Assembly (NCBI RefSeq): GCF_025685685.1 | Contig: NZ_JAGSYH010000001.1 | Location: 806,001 to 870,000, forward strand | Direction: 5' to 3' | Length of the DNA: 64,000 nucleotides | Origin: Acidicapsa dinghuensis | GTDB taxonomy: Bacteria; Acidobacteriota; Terriglobia; Terriglobales; Acidobacteriaceae | Shown here: in pieces, positions 10,021 to 18,283 of the stretch | Layout: each line of letters opens with the position of its first letter | How positions within the stretch are numbered: position 1 is the stretch's first letter | Notes under the pieces: model-generated | Seen by the model: only the letters and a program-made list of their open reading frames with translations | The model's database searches: none | What the model was told of the DNA's origin: nothing | Program-made: the position numbers and the translations under genes

Positions 10021-10983
10021 TTAAGCAGCCTGCTGCAGTGCGTACGCCTTTGCCACACCCACAGCCAATGTGCGAATGCGCCCGATGACTCCAACACGTT
10101 CCGTCACCGAAACCGCGCCACGGGCATCGAGCAGATTGAAAAGATGTGAACATTTGAGTGCCAATTCGTACGCCGCCAACAACGGAAACCGCTTCTTCTC
10201 CGCGACATCAGCCGCGTCGTCACCCATCAACCGGTTGGCCCGCTCCAGAAGCTGCGCCGCCTCGCTCTCATATAACCGAAAGTGTTCCCACAACTTGTCG
10301 ACTTCCGCCATTTCGAAGTTATAGACCGAGAACTGCACTTCTTCTGCCAGCCGCACTTCGCCGTAGGTCACTGCAACTCCCGTATCCGGGTCACGCGCCC
10401 ACACAATGTCATAAATCGAATCCACATCCTGCAAGAAGGCTGCAATGCGCTCCAGGCCATACGTCAACTCAGCGCACATCGGGTCCAGATCGAGGCCGCC
10501 GCACTGCTGAAAATAGGTGAACTGAGTAATCTCAAGCCCATCCAGCATCACCTGCCAGCCAACACCCCACGCGCCGCCCGCAGGCCACTCCCAGTTGTCT
10601 TCTTCAAACTTGATATCGTGCCGCGTCAGATCGATGCCGATCGCTTCCAGCGACTCAAGATACAACTCCTGCACATTCACCGGCGGCGGCTTCAAGATGA
10701 GCTGGTACTGGGTGTGCTTGAACAGCCGGTTGGGGTTCTCGCCATAACGACCATCCGCAGGTCTGCGCGATGGTTGGGCATAGCCCACCCGATAAGGCTT
10801 CGGCCCCAGCACCCGTAGGAACGTCTCTGGAGACATTGTCCCCGCTCCCACTTCAACGTCATAGGGCTGCTGCAGGATGCATCCCCGCTCAGCCCAGAAT
10901 CGCTGCAGCCGGAATACCAGCTCCTGAAAGGTCAACGGTGATTTCTTTTGAGATACGTCAAGGATGGATTGCACGTCAGACAC
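10021..10983 (-). CDS. glyQ: Glycyl-tRNA synthetase alpha subunit
   Basis: Catalytic alpha subunit of the tetrameric glycyl-tRNA synthetase. Family hallmarks are [19 protein letters not shown], then [19 protein letters not shown] and [19 protein letters not shown] chose the GTG at 10983 (320 aa), which follows a purine-rich GAGAGAG stretch; the frame is also open to a TTG at 11016, adding 11 residues. The protein runs directly into glyS downstream, and recO lies upstream on the same strand. The product and glyS together charge glycine onto tRNA-Gly. Confidence 0.96.
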   Translation of the reverse strand: MSDVQSILDVSQKKSPLTFQELVFRLQRFWAERGCILQQPYDVEVGAGTMSPETFLRVLGPKPYRVGYAQPSRRPADGRYGENPNRLFKHTQYQLILKPPPVNVQELYLESLEAIGIDLTRHDIKFEEDNWEWPAGGAWGVGWQVMLDGLEITQFTYFQQCGGLDLDPMCAELTYGLERIAAFLQDVDSIYDIVWARDPDTGVAVTYGEVRLAEEVQFSVYNFEMAEVDKLWEHFRLYESEAAQLLERANRLMGDDAADVAEKKRFPLLAAYELALKCSHLFNLLDARGAVSVTERVGVIGRIRTLAVGVAKAYALQQAA

Positions 10984-11047
10984 AAAGAACTCTCTCGGGC
11001 GAATAAACTCTCTCAATTCTACCCAAGCTACACGGCCATCCAGGAAA

Positions 11048-11785
11048 TCAGAGCCGCATCAAGGCTTCACCTGAGCGCATACGCCGCTCCAGATGCCGCT
11101 CCAGCGCCTGCAAGGTGAACCTGCGCAGGTCCTGTCCTCGCCGCCGCGGCCACGGCTCCTGCGCCAATGCCGTCACTGGTTCACGCAAAATCCGGTGCGC
11201 CAGTTGCCAGGAATCTCCTGCCAGCATCTGCCCGCTGCCATGCCTGTGCACCATGCAAAACAACCCGTCGAGCTGCGGATGAAAATTCGCCTCGCCCATA
11301 TGCAGCCGCTCCCCGCACGCGCTGCACACCGACAGATCCGGCAGCCACCCCATCAGCCGGATCATCCACAAGGAAAAATAAGTCAGCGGCATCCACGGAT
11401 TCTCGACCGTGGTCTGATCCAGCACGGCTAACACCAATCGAAAAACCGTCTCATGCGGATCGTGCTCCGGCAGCGCCTCTTCCAACACCTCGGCATAGAA
11501 ACTCAACACCGCCGCGCGCACGTAATCGACCGGCAGAGCCAGCGGCGAACGCAATGACTCAAGCTGATCCAGCCGCACCAGCTCTCGCCGGGGCTTGTCT
11601 GCAAAGTAGGCCCGCGCCAGCGTCATCGGCTCCAGCGCGCCTCCGAAGCGTTTGCGGCTCTTGAGAGCCGCTTTGGCAACGCCCTTCACCTTGCCGTAAT
11701 CGCGCGAAAAAAAACTGACGATCAGGTCAGCTTCCTGCACCGGCCATGTGCGGAGAATCAACGCGTCGGAGGTAAGCAACACCAT
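11048..11785 (-). CDS. recO: DNA repair protein RecO
   Basis: Recombination mediator that works with RecR (and RecF) to load RecA on SSB-coated DNA. The N-terminal OB fold is seen in [25 protein letters not shown] with the typical VAKGAKKSR-like stretch [15 protein letters not shown], and a helical C-terminal half holds a CxxC-type zinc site in [10 protein letters not shown] with a later Cys in GLFCMVH. I start at ATG 11785 (245 aa); a frame extension to 11821 would add 12 residues that do not resemble the family. Located just upstream of glyQ, an order seen in several phyla. Confidence 0.93.
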   Translation of the reverse strand: MVLLTSDALILRTWPVQEADLIVSFFSRDYGKVKGVAKAALKSRKRFGGALEPMTLARAYFADKPRRELVRLDQLESLRSPLALPVDYVRAAVLSFYAEVLEEALPEHDPHETVFRLVLAVLDQTTVENPWMPLTYFSLWMIRLMGWLPDLSVCSACGERLHMGEANFHPQLDGLFCMVHRHGSGQMLAGDSWQLAHRILREPVTALAQEPWPRRRGQDLRRFTLQALERHLERRMRSGEALMRL

Positions 11786-11859
11786 GTTGATACTTGTACC
11801 GCAAGTGCACCGGAACAGCATCCGGCAGCACGCGCCCTTCTTTCAGGCGGGTTTCGCGC

Positions 11860-11898
11860 AAAAGAAAACGCGCATCCGGCAACGTGCGGAGGCGCGTT
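11860..11898 (-). terminator. Intrinsic terminator after the ferredoxin gene
   Basis: On the minus strand, an AACGCGC/GCGCGTT stem (11867-11873 with 11892-11898), continued by a TCCG/CGGA stem inside one mismatch and closed by an 8-base loop, is followed by TTTTCTTTT at 11868-11860. It lies 27 bases past the ferredoxin stop. Confidence 0.7.
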
Positions 11899-11924
11899 CT
11901 TCTTCGTAATACGATCGAACCGCG

Positions 11925-12185
11925 TTAGCGGCCGAAGTGCGCTGAGTTCTTCTCGCTAAAGTGAGCCCACTTCTCGGGCAGATCATCGGCTGCGAAGATC
12001 GCCGAAACCGGGCAGGCCGGAACACAGGCGCCGCAATCGATGCACTCAACTGGGTCGATAAAAAGCTGGTCGGCATCGCCGTGGCCATCTTCATCTTTTT
12101 TAGGGTGGATGCAATCGACGGGACAGGCATCAACGCAAGCGGTGTCCTTCGTTCCGATACAGGGTTCTGCAATCACATAAGCCAT
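11925..12185 (-). CDS. 7Fe ferredoxin (3Fe-4S/4Fe-4S), FdxA-like
   Basis: Small 86-aa electron carrier. The first cluster motif is C9-x7-C17-x3-C21-x3-C25 with no Cys at position 12, which is the pattern of 7Fe ferredoxins, where one cluster is [3Fe-4S]. The second motif CIDCGACVPACP is a full four-Cys set. The region between them is very acidic. Family members pass single electrons at low potential to soluble partners. It stands between recO and the inositol monophosphatase gene and has its own terminator, so it is probably a single transcription unit. Its redox partner cannot be deduced from its neighbours. Confidence 0.93.
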   Translation of the reverse strand: MAYVIAEPCIGTKDTACVDACPVDCIHPKKDEDGHGDADQLFIDPVECIDCGACVPACPVSAIFAADDLPEKWAHFSEKNSAHFGR

Positions 12186-12343
12186 GTTGTCTGCTCTCCA
12201 AAACTTTGGTGCTCTGGTGGTTCAACTCGCTCATAGTAGCACACGGCCCTACCCGTTGGGCGCGCTGCAACCTTCATGGTTTCAAAGCTGATTCTGGTAG
12301 TCCCACACCGCGATACCGCTACGCGATTTCTCCAACTTTATCT

Positions 12344-13267
12344 CTACTTTGCATCATCGATCTGCGCGCGTTTAGCCGCATATTCCACGGCGGAGGGCAG
12401 CGGAGCCAGATTGCGGCCTGTAAAAAGATCGTCAAAAAGCTTCAGCAGTTCCCCGTGAACATGCTGATTCGAAGCCATAATTTCCCGGCTATCAAGCTTG
12501 CGGTAGTTGCCCGAGAAATCCGTCACCATGCCGCCTGCTTCTTCCACCAGCAGAATTCCCGCCGCAGTGTCCCACGGGTTCAGGTTAAACTCCCAGAACG
12601 CTTCCATCCGTCCACATGCCACATATGCAAGATCCAGAGCAGCCGAGCCAGCCCTGCGTACCCCATGCGTACGCATGGTGATCTCATGGTAAAAGTGAAT
12701 GTTGGGATTCTCGTGCCGCTTCCGACTCGGAAACCCGGTGGCAACCAGCGATTCTCCAAGACTTTTAGCCGTCGATACATGAATCGGCCTGCCGTTCAGC
12801 TCCGCACCCTTGCCGCGTTCCGCCACAAACATCTCCTCTCGCAGCGGATCGAAAATCACCCCGGCAACAATCGGACCGTCCTTCTCAGCCGCCAATCCAG
12901 CAGGTCGATGTTCCAATCCCATCGAAATGCAGAAATGAGGAAATCCGTGCGCGAAATTCGTCGTCCCATCCAGCGGATCGACATACCAGCGATACTCCGC
13001 ATCCAGGTGGTCGCGGGCTCCTTCTTCGCCGTAAATGCCATGACTGGGAAATGCCGCCAGCAGCGCTTCCTGTAAAAACGCCTCCACCGTACGATCTGCA
13101 ATAGTGACCAGATCTACATCGCCTTTGTACTCGGTAGCCACACCCTGCGCAAAAAAATCGCGCAGCTTTGCCCCAGCCTGTCGCGCAATCTCCATTGCGC
13201 GCGGCGTCCATTCGAACCAGTCATTCCCCAGCCCCGCAATTCCACGACTGCCCTGTCTGGACGTCAT
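12344..13267 (-). CDS. Inositol monophosphatase family protein (SuhB-like)
   Basis: Mg2+-dependent sugar/inositol phosphatase fold. Metal-site motifs are GEEGARD near residue 81, DPLDGTTNFAHGFP near 98-111 and WDTAAGILLVEEAGG near 232. The 307-aa length is slightly above the usual 260-270, because of an N-terminal extension and a C-terminal tail. Its ATG overlaps the stop of hfq (13264-13267, ATGA arrangement), so translation of the two is probably coupled. In E. coli SuhB also acts in rRNA antitermination, but that role cannot be read from this sequence. Candidates for substrate are myo-inositol 1-phosphate or fructose 1,6-bisphosphate. Confidence 0.92.
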   Translation of the reverse strand: MTSRQGSRGIAGLGNDWFEWTPRAMEIARQAGAKLRDFFAQGVATEYKGDVDLVTIADRTVEAFLQEALLAAFPSHGIYGEEGARDHLDAEYRWYVDPLDGTTNFAHGFPHFCISMGLEHRPAGLAAEKDGPIVAGVIFDPLREEMFVAERGKGAELNGRPIHVSTAKSLGESLVATGFPSRKRHENPNIHFYHEITMRTHGVRRAGSAALDLAYVACGRMEAFWEFNLNPWDTAAGILLVEEAGGMVTDFSGNYRKLDSREIMASNQHVHGELLKLFDDLFTGRNLAPLPSAVEYAAKRAQIDDAK

Positions 13268-13545
13268 GATGCAGAACCGTCGCGGTTAAGCCGCCTGCGG
13301 GTCAGCTCTGTGATCGTTCTGATTTGATGTTTGTAGATGAAGAGGTTCGGCAGACCCTCCCGGGTCACGCGGACCATTCCGTCATCAAAATATTCAATCC
13401 AGCCATCTACATTCTCTCCATCGCGAAGCTGAACACGTACATTTACCTGGCGTTCGCTCAGCGAGCGCAAATAGAGAGCTTCCTGACCGGTATCGCCAGG
13501 AGGAGGCGTACGGGAGTATCGGGGACGTGACAAGGGGGATGTCAT
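13264..13545 (-). CDS. hfq: RNA chaperone Hfq, divergent
   Basis: Hfq/Sm-like protein that would pair small RNAs with mRNAs. The Sm1 motif is seen as VRVQLRDGENVDGWIEYFDDG and Sm2 as NLFIYKHQIRTI, matching the canonical YKHAI core with Gln for Ala. The chosen ATG at 13545 gives 93 aa, with ~20 extra residues before the first helix (QEALYLRSLSERQ); the frame is open upstream to 13617 but those residues look unrelated. No acidic C-terminal tail is present. It is followed at once by the inositol monophosphatase gene through an ATGA overlap. Distance from E. coli Hfq is large, so identity as Hfq rather than another Sm-like protein is inferred from the two motifs. Confidence 0.8.
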   Translation of the reverse strand: MTSPLSRPRYSRTPPPGDTGQEALYLRSLSERQVNVRVQLRDGENVDGWIEYFDDGMVRVTREGLPNLFIYKHQIRTITELTRRRLNRDGSAS

Positions 13546-13635
13546 GAGTTGATTGTAATGTGACGGCAGAAGTCCCGCTTTGGTTGCATCCTTGAGGAAG
13601 TTGCAGGTCAAACCCAAATTACTGAGGACTTGCCT

Positions 13636-14589
13636 CTAATCCGAGGAGGGGTGGGAATCGGCGTAATACCCTGTCCGATAACGAATATCAAATGCTTCGG
13701 CCGCTGCCCTTGGAACCGTGACGTGAATGCGATGAAAATTCACTCCGGGTTCCTGGTGCGCAGGATAGTACCCGAGCAGATACTGTGTGCGCAGGTCTTC
13801 GGACACTTTTGCAAACGCAGCGTCCAAGCCACCCGACTCAGCATAAAAGTACTTTCCGCCTGTCTGCTCCGCCAGAGTAATCATGGCGTGCTCGCCGCCT
13901 GTATCACGGCCCGCGCTCGCGGCAATCGGCACGTCAATGATGCTGTAGACCATTACCTCGCCGCGCAGCGCATGTTCCAGGGCATCGGCATACGTTACCG
14001 TATCGGCCGTATCCCCGCCATCTGAAACCAGGACAAGGATTTTACGCGTTGATTTTGACCCTTGCGACAGCTTGGCCAGTGTATCTGACGCCAGGAAGAT
14101 CGCGTCATAGAGGGCCGTAGCCTGCCCTCCACGCAGGGTGGATAATCCCCGGTCGATCTTTGCCGGTTGATTGGTAAAGCCCACCACCTGGCGCACGTCA
14201 TTGGAGAACTCCAGCAGGCTCATTTGATCCTGCTGGCGCAGCAGTGCATGCGCAAACTTGTGTGCCGCCTCCTGCTCCAGCGGCATATCCTTGTGCACGC
14301 TTCCGCTGGTATCGATCGCCAACACCAGGTTGAGAGGCAACTCCGATTGCCGTTCAAAAACCGAAATCTTCTGCGGTCGCCCATCCTCGGTAATCGCAAA
14401 ATCTTCTTTCGTGAGTCCGCCGACGATAGCGCCATTTGCATCGGTAACGTTTGTAAACACCGATACCAGTTTCACGTTTACGTGCAGCGTAAACGTGTCA
14501 TCCTGCTGCTCCGGCGCATTCGACTGCCCCCACAGCAGCGCTGGCCCGGCAACCGCCAGAAGCGTTACGAAAAAGAACCTGCTGCGCAT
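13636..14589 (-). CDS. VWFA domain-containing secreted protein
   Basis: A 317-aa protein with a signal peptide (MRSRFFFVTLLAVAGPALLWG) and a von Willebrand factor A domain from about residue 80 to 290. The MIDAS metal site is intact: DTSGS near residue 97, a Thr near 166 and VSDGGDT near 184. This belongs to the VWFA-related family that is expanded in Acidobacteriota, whose function is unknown. The start codon ATG at 14589-14587 overlaps the stop of the moaD-moaE fusion (TGATG), which implies translational coupling with molybdopterin synthase; a GTG one codon earlier is possible. hfq lies downstream on the same strand. Confidence 0.9.
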   Translation of the reverse strand: MRSRFFFVTLLAVAGPALLWGQSNAPEQQDDTFTLHVNVKLVSVFTNVTDANGAIVGGLTKEDFAITEDGRPQKISVFERQSELPLNLVLAIDTSGSVHKDMPLEQEAAHKFAHALLRQQDQMSLLEFSNDVRQVVGFTNQPAKIDRGLSTLRGGQATALYDAIFLASDTLAKLSQGSKSTRKILVLVSDGGDTADTVTYADALEHALRGEVMVYSIIDVPIAASAGRDTGGEHAMITLAEQTGGKYFYAESGGLDAAFAKVSEDLRTQYLLGYYPAHQEPGVNFHRIHVTVPRAAAEAFDIRYRTGYYADSHPSSD

Positions 14590-15332
14590 CACGGCTTAGA
14601 CTCCGCATCCGACAGGATGTCGTTGGCCGCTCCCAGGCTCAACTCTGGTGGAAACGGCTCTCCATCCGCCCAAACCACGCCATCGGCGAACGTCTCCTTC
14701 TTCCAGATGGGCACTGTCTTCTTCAGCGTATCTATCAACCAGCGGCAAGCATCGAAAGCGGCTGCGCGATGCGCTGAGGCCACTACAATCAGTACGCTTG
14801 TTTCACCAATCTCCAAGCGCCCAAGGCGATGTACGAGCGTCACTCCGCGAATGCCGAATTGCGCCCGGGCCTGCCCAGCCAACTCTGCGATCCGCTTTTC
14901 AGCCATCTCTTCGTAGGCTTCATAATCGAGGTAAAGGGTGCGCCGCCCGCGGGTGTTATCGCGCACAATACCGTCAAAAACCACTACGGCGCCGTCGCTC
15001 CCCTGCTTGACCTGATCGATCAACCGCTGCGCATCGATAACTTCGCGTGTCAGGTACGTAAGCTGCATCCCAGCTACATCTTCGCTGCCACCTGAAACCG
15101 GAGGAAGCAGACCCACCTGATCGCCCTCACGCAACAGATGGCCAGCCTCGGCATATTCTGCATTCACGCTCACGGCAATTCGAGGCAGCAGATCGCTCAG
15201 CCGCGCATCCTGGGGTGCTTGCTCGCGCAGCAAGCCAAGCAGATCGGCGACCGTCGCATCGCTTGGAACTTCGATAGGCCCCGTCTCCAGAAAATCCTTG
15301 AATATGCCGAAGGGGAGTAGTTGTACGCGCAT
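14589..15332 (-). CDS. Molybdopterin synthase, MoaD-MoaE fusion
   Basis: A single 247-aa chain carrying both subunits of molybdopterin synthase, which adds two sulfurs to cyclic pyranopterin monophosphate. Residues 1-82 are the ubiquitin-like MoaD (small subunit), ending in PPVSGG with the diglycine at 81-82; residues 88-235 are MoaE (VVFDGIVRDNTRG near 125, HRLGRLEIGE near 170, KKTVPIWKKE near 212 with the catalytic lysine region). MoaD must present a free C-terminal Gly for thiocarboxylation, so cleavage after GG is expected, as reported for mycobacterial MoaX. It is divergent from the xanthine dehydrogenase operon, which needs the cofactor. Confidence 0.93.
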   Translation of the reverse strand: MRVQLLPFGIFKDFLETGPIEVPSDATVADLLGLLREQAPQDARLSDLLPRIAVSVNAEYAEAGHLLREGDQVGLLPPVSGGSEDVAGMQLTYLTREVIDAQRLIDQVKQGSDGAVVVFDGIVRDNTRGRRTLYLDYEAYEEMAEKRIAELAGQARAQFGIRGVTLVHRLGRLEIGETSVLIVVASAHRAAAFDACRWLIDTLKKTVPIWKKETFADGVVWADGEPFPPELSLGAANDILSDAESKP

Positions 15333-15451
15333 CTTTCTGAACAGAATACCCTGTTCTTAGACGTGCCGGACCGTCATACGTACTGGGCGATAGGCAGGCT
15401 CTCTGCCGGAACAATGCTCCGTGATGACGGGCGCCATGGCGACAGACGTCT

Positions 15452-15479
15452 TTGCATCCGCCAGCGTCCCGTGTATGCT
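15452..15479 (+). promoter_or_regulatory. Candidate sigma-70 promoter of the purine operon
   Basis: TTGCAT (15452-15457), a 16-base spacer and TATGCT (15474-15479) lie 34 bases before the first ATG of the xanthine dehydrogenase operon. This predicts a leader of about 27 bases. Read by eye only. Confidence 0.45.
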
Positions 15480-15512
15480 AACGCCTAATCCGGCTCCATT
15501 TCAGACATCTCC

Positions 15513-17798
15513 ATGACGGACGATTCAACCAACCCGGCGCAACGGCGAGTTGTTGGCACTCCTCAAATTCGCAAAGAGGGTGCGGAAAAGGTACTGGGGC
15601 GAGCCAAATACGTAGACGACATTGAATTTCCGGGCATGTGGCACGGAGCCACCGTGCGCAGCACAATCCCGCGAGGCCGGATCCTCGCCATTCATTTCGA
15701 CGAATCCGTTCCCTGGCACGAATTCGTAATCGTCACCGCTGCCGATATCCCCGGCAACAATCACATTCAGATGATCGCCGCCGATCAGCCTTGCCTCGCC
15801 GATGGGGCTGTCAATCACTGCGACGAGCCGATACTGCTCATCGCTCATCCCGACAAGCGCCTGCTGCCACAGGCTGTTGCCTCAGTCCGCATTGACTACG
15901 AAGAGTTGCCGGCTGTCCTCTCCATCGAAGAGAGCGAATCAAAGCGTGAAATTATCTGGGGCGCGGACACCTCAACACCCAATGTCTTCAAGGAGTTTGT
16001 CCTTCAGAAAGGCAATGTAGACGAGGCGTGGTCAAGCGCAGCCTGCATCGTCGAAGGCGAATATAGCACCGGCGCACAGGAACACCTTTATATCGAAAAC
16101 AACGGCATGATTGCCGACTACAGCGATGACGGTGGCATCACCGTCTGGGGATCGTTGCAATGCCCTTTCTATGTCCACAAGTCGCTCATGGCCGTCTTTA
16201 ACCTGCCCGAAGACAAGGTCCGCGTTATCCAGACCGAAACTGGAGGAGCTTTCGGAGGCAAGGAAGATTACCCCTCCATCATCGCTTCTCACGCCGCGCT
16301 GCTCGCGCTCAAAGCACGCCGTCCCATCAAGATGATCTATGACCGCATGGAGGATTTAGCAGCAACCACCAAGCGCCATCCTTCCCGCACGCGGCACCGT
16401 ACAGCGGTGGATAAGGATGGCAAACTTCTCGCAATGGAGATCGAGATTGCCACCGATGGCGGCGCGTATTCCACGCTTTCCTCGACCGTCCTTTCCCGTG
16501 CCACACTACATGCAACCGGGCCTTATGTCTGCCCGAACATTCGTATCCGTTCACGTGCCTGGGCCACCAACACCGTTCCCTACGGGGCTTTCCGCGGCTT
16601 TGGCGCACCGCAAACGATCTTCGCTATCGAGCGGCACATGGAGCACATCGCTCTAGCCGTTGGAATGGACCCCGTAGAACTGCGCCGCCGCAATTTTCTG
16701 CATGATGGCGATACGACCGCGACGCAGCAGATCATGCGCGAGCCTGTCATCCTCGACCAGTTGCTGGATCGCGCACTAGCCGTCAGCGACTTCTACGCCA
16801 AGCGCGAACGCTACGCGCGTGAAAATGCCACCAACCCCGTCAAATGCGGCATCGGTATCGCTGCCTTCTATCATGGCTCGGGATTTACTGGCTCAGGAGA
16901 ACGCAGGCTAAATTCTCTAGCTGGCGTTGATGTAACGCTGCAAGGCAAAGTTCGCGTCCTCGTCTCCAGCACAGAGTTCGGCCAGGGTACTAACACCATC
17001 CTCGCGCAGATCGCAGCCGAAGCACTTGGCATCAGCTATGACGATGTTGAGATGGCTCCCTCCGACACCCACCTCATTCCAAACAGTGGACCCACCGTTG
17101 CATCACGCACCTCGATGGTCGTAGGCCATCTCATTCAGCGCAGTGGCCGGCAGCTTATTCAGACGCTCAAAGAAGCGGCCAATCTTTCTGACAATTACAC
17201 TCGTCACGACTTCTTTGCGGCCTGCGAACTGCTACGAGCACGCGATGGCGAAGTCAAATCGCTCAGTCGCTATGAAGCGCCTCCTAACATCTACTGGAAC
17301 GACGACACCTACACCGGTGAGGCATATCCGGCATTTGCATGGGCTGTTTACGTAGCCGAGGTCGCGGTTGATACCATCACTTACTCAGCCGAGGTCATCG
17401 ATTTCCATACAGTTCAGGAAGTTGGCACCGTCCTCAATCCAACGCTTGCTGCAGGACAGATCGAAGGAGGCGTTGCCCAGGGAATTGGTTACGCGCTCTA
17501 CGAAAAGGTCCAGTTGAAAAACGGTCACATGTTCAATAACCAGATGACCAACTACATCATGCCCACGGCACAGGATGTTCCGCCCATCCATGTTTACTTT
17601 GAGCAGATCCCCTTTGCTTATGGAGCCTTCGGCGCGAAAGGCATCGGCGAGCTTCCGCATGACGGTCCTGCCCCGGCAATTCTCAACGCCATCCAGAACG
17701 CGACCGGCGAAAGCTTCTCTGCCATCCCTCTGCTACCGGAGGATATTTTCCTGCGTTTCGCATCCTACGGACTTGATCCGGAAAACATAACTGCATGA
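15513..17798 (+). CDS. Xanthine dehydrogenase, molybdenum-binding subunit
   Basis: Large subunit of a three-chain xanthine dehydrogenase that oxidises hypoxanthine and xanthine to urate. The 761-aa length is normal for a separate Mo subunit. Hallmarks: the a/b hammerhead domain (RRVVGTPQIRKEGAEKVLGR), the XDH-type GGAFGGKEDYPS near residue 246, GAFRGFGAPQ near 355, EFGQGTNT near 491, and GIGELPHDGPAPA near 712 containing the catalytic Glu. No export signal is seen, so it is cytoplasmic, in contrast to the second Mo hydroxylase at 49-53 kb. It overlaps the next gene by ATGA and heads a run that leads to urate oxidase, which fixes the substrate as purine. Confidence 0.95.
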   Translation: MTDDSTNPAQRRVVGTPQIRKEGAEKVLGRAKYVDDIEFPGMWHGATVRSTIPRGRILAIHFDESVPWHEFVIVTAADIPGNNHIQMIAADQPCLADGAVNHCDEPILLIAHPDKRLLPQAVASVRIDYEELPAVLSIEESESKREIIWGADTSTPNVFKEFVLQKGNVDEAWSSAACIVEGEYSTGAQEHLYIENNGMIADYSDDGGITVWGSLQCPFYVHKSLMAVFNLPEDKVRVIQTETGGAFGGKEDYPSIIASHAALLALKARRPIKMIYDRMEDLAATTKRHPSRTRHRTAVDKDGKLLAMEIEIATDGGAYSTLSSTVLSRATLHATGPYVCPNIRIRSRAWATNTVPYGAFRGFGAPQTIFAIERHMEHIALAVGMDPVELRRRNFLHDGDTTATQQIMREPVILDQLLDRALAVSDFYAKRERYARENATNPVKCGIGIAAFYHGSGFTGSGERRLNSLAGVDVTLQGKVRVLVSSTEFGQGTNTILAQIAAEALGISYDDVEMAPSDTHLIPNSGPTVASRTSMVVGHLIQRSGRQLIQTLKEAANLSDNYTRHDFFAACELLRARDGEVKSLSRYEAPPNIYWNDDTYTGEAYPAFAWAVYVAEVAVDTITYSAEVIDFHTVQEVGTVLNPTLAAGQIEGGVAQGIGYALYEKVQLKNGHMFNNQMTNYIMPTAQDVPPIHVYFEQIPFAYGAFGAKGIGELPHDGPAPAILNAIQNATGESFSAIPLLPEDIFLRFASYGLDPENITA

Positions 17799-18283
17799 GC
17801 GATTGTCGAATCCAACTCACGATCAACGGTCAGCAGACATCAGTCGAAGCTCCTCCGATGAAGCGTCTGCTTGATGTCCTTCGCGAAGACCTCGATCTTA
17901 CCGGCACGAAAGAAGGCTGCGGTGAAGGCGAATGCGGCTCCTGCTCTGTTCGCATGAACGGTGAGCTGGTCAATAGCTGCATGGTTCCCATCCTTCAGGC
18001 TCACGGCGCGCATATCGAAACAGTAGAAAGCCTTGCCATCGACGCGGAACTGCATCCTCTGCAAAAAGCTTTTCTCGAATGCGGCGGAGCGCAATGCGGC
18101 ATCTGCACGCCGGGCATGCTGATGGCTGCAACCCACCTGATCGCCCACAATCCAAATCCCTCGCTTGAACAAATTCGCGAAGGCCTTGCAGGAAACCTGT
18201 GCCGATGCACAGGCTTCATCAAGATATTCGACTCCGTCATTACCGCAGCCGCCATGGAAGGATCGCGCACCCATGCGCGGTAA
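17795..18283 (+). CDS. Xanthine dehydrogenase, 2Fe-2S subunit
   Basis: A 162-aa iron-sulfur subunit carrying electrons from molybdenum to FAD. The ferredoxin-type cluster ligands are in CGEGECGSCSVRMNGELVNSC (cysteines near residues 41-61) and the second, helical-domain cluster in CGICTPG near 102 and CRCTGF near 137. The ATG overlaps the stop of the Mo subunit (ATGA), and its end overlaps the start of the FAD subunit by 11 bases, so the three subunits are translationally linked. No Tat or Sec signal. Confidence 0.95.
   Translation: MSDCRIQLTINGQQTSVEAPPMKRLLDVLREDLDLTGTKEGCGEGECGSCSVRMNGELVNSCMVPILQAHGAHIETVESLAIDAELHPLQKAFLECGGAQCGICTPGMLMAATHLIAHNPNPSLEQIREGLAGNLCRCTGFIKIFDSVITAAAMEGSRTHAR

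Noticed and set aside
12206..13075. Long plus-strand frame opposite the inositol monophosphatase gene
   Set aside because: Antisense shadow with biased composition; the minus strand carries intact metal motifs.
15333..15512. Possible Moco riboswitch between moaD-moaE and the XDH operon
   Set aside because: No conserved core of that riboswitch was seen; only an ordinary promoter-like pair was found.
15639..15660. TGGCAC strings as sigma-54 promoters
   Set aside because: They occur inside genes and none has a TTGC-type -12 element at the right distance.
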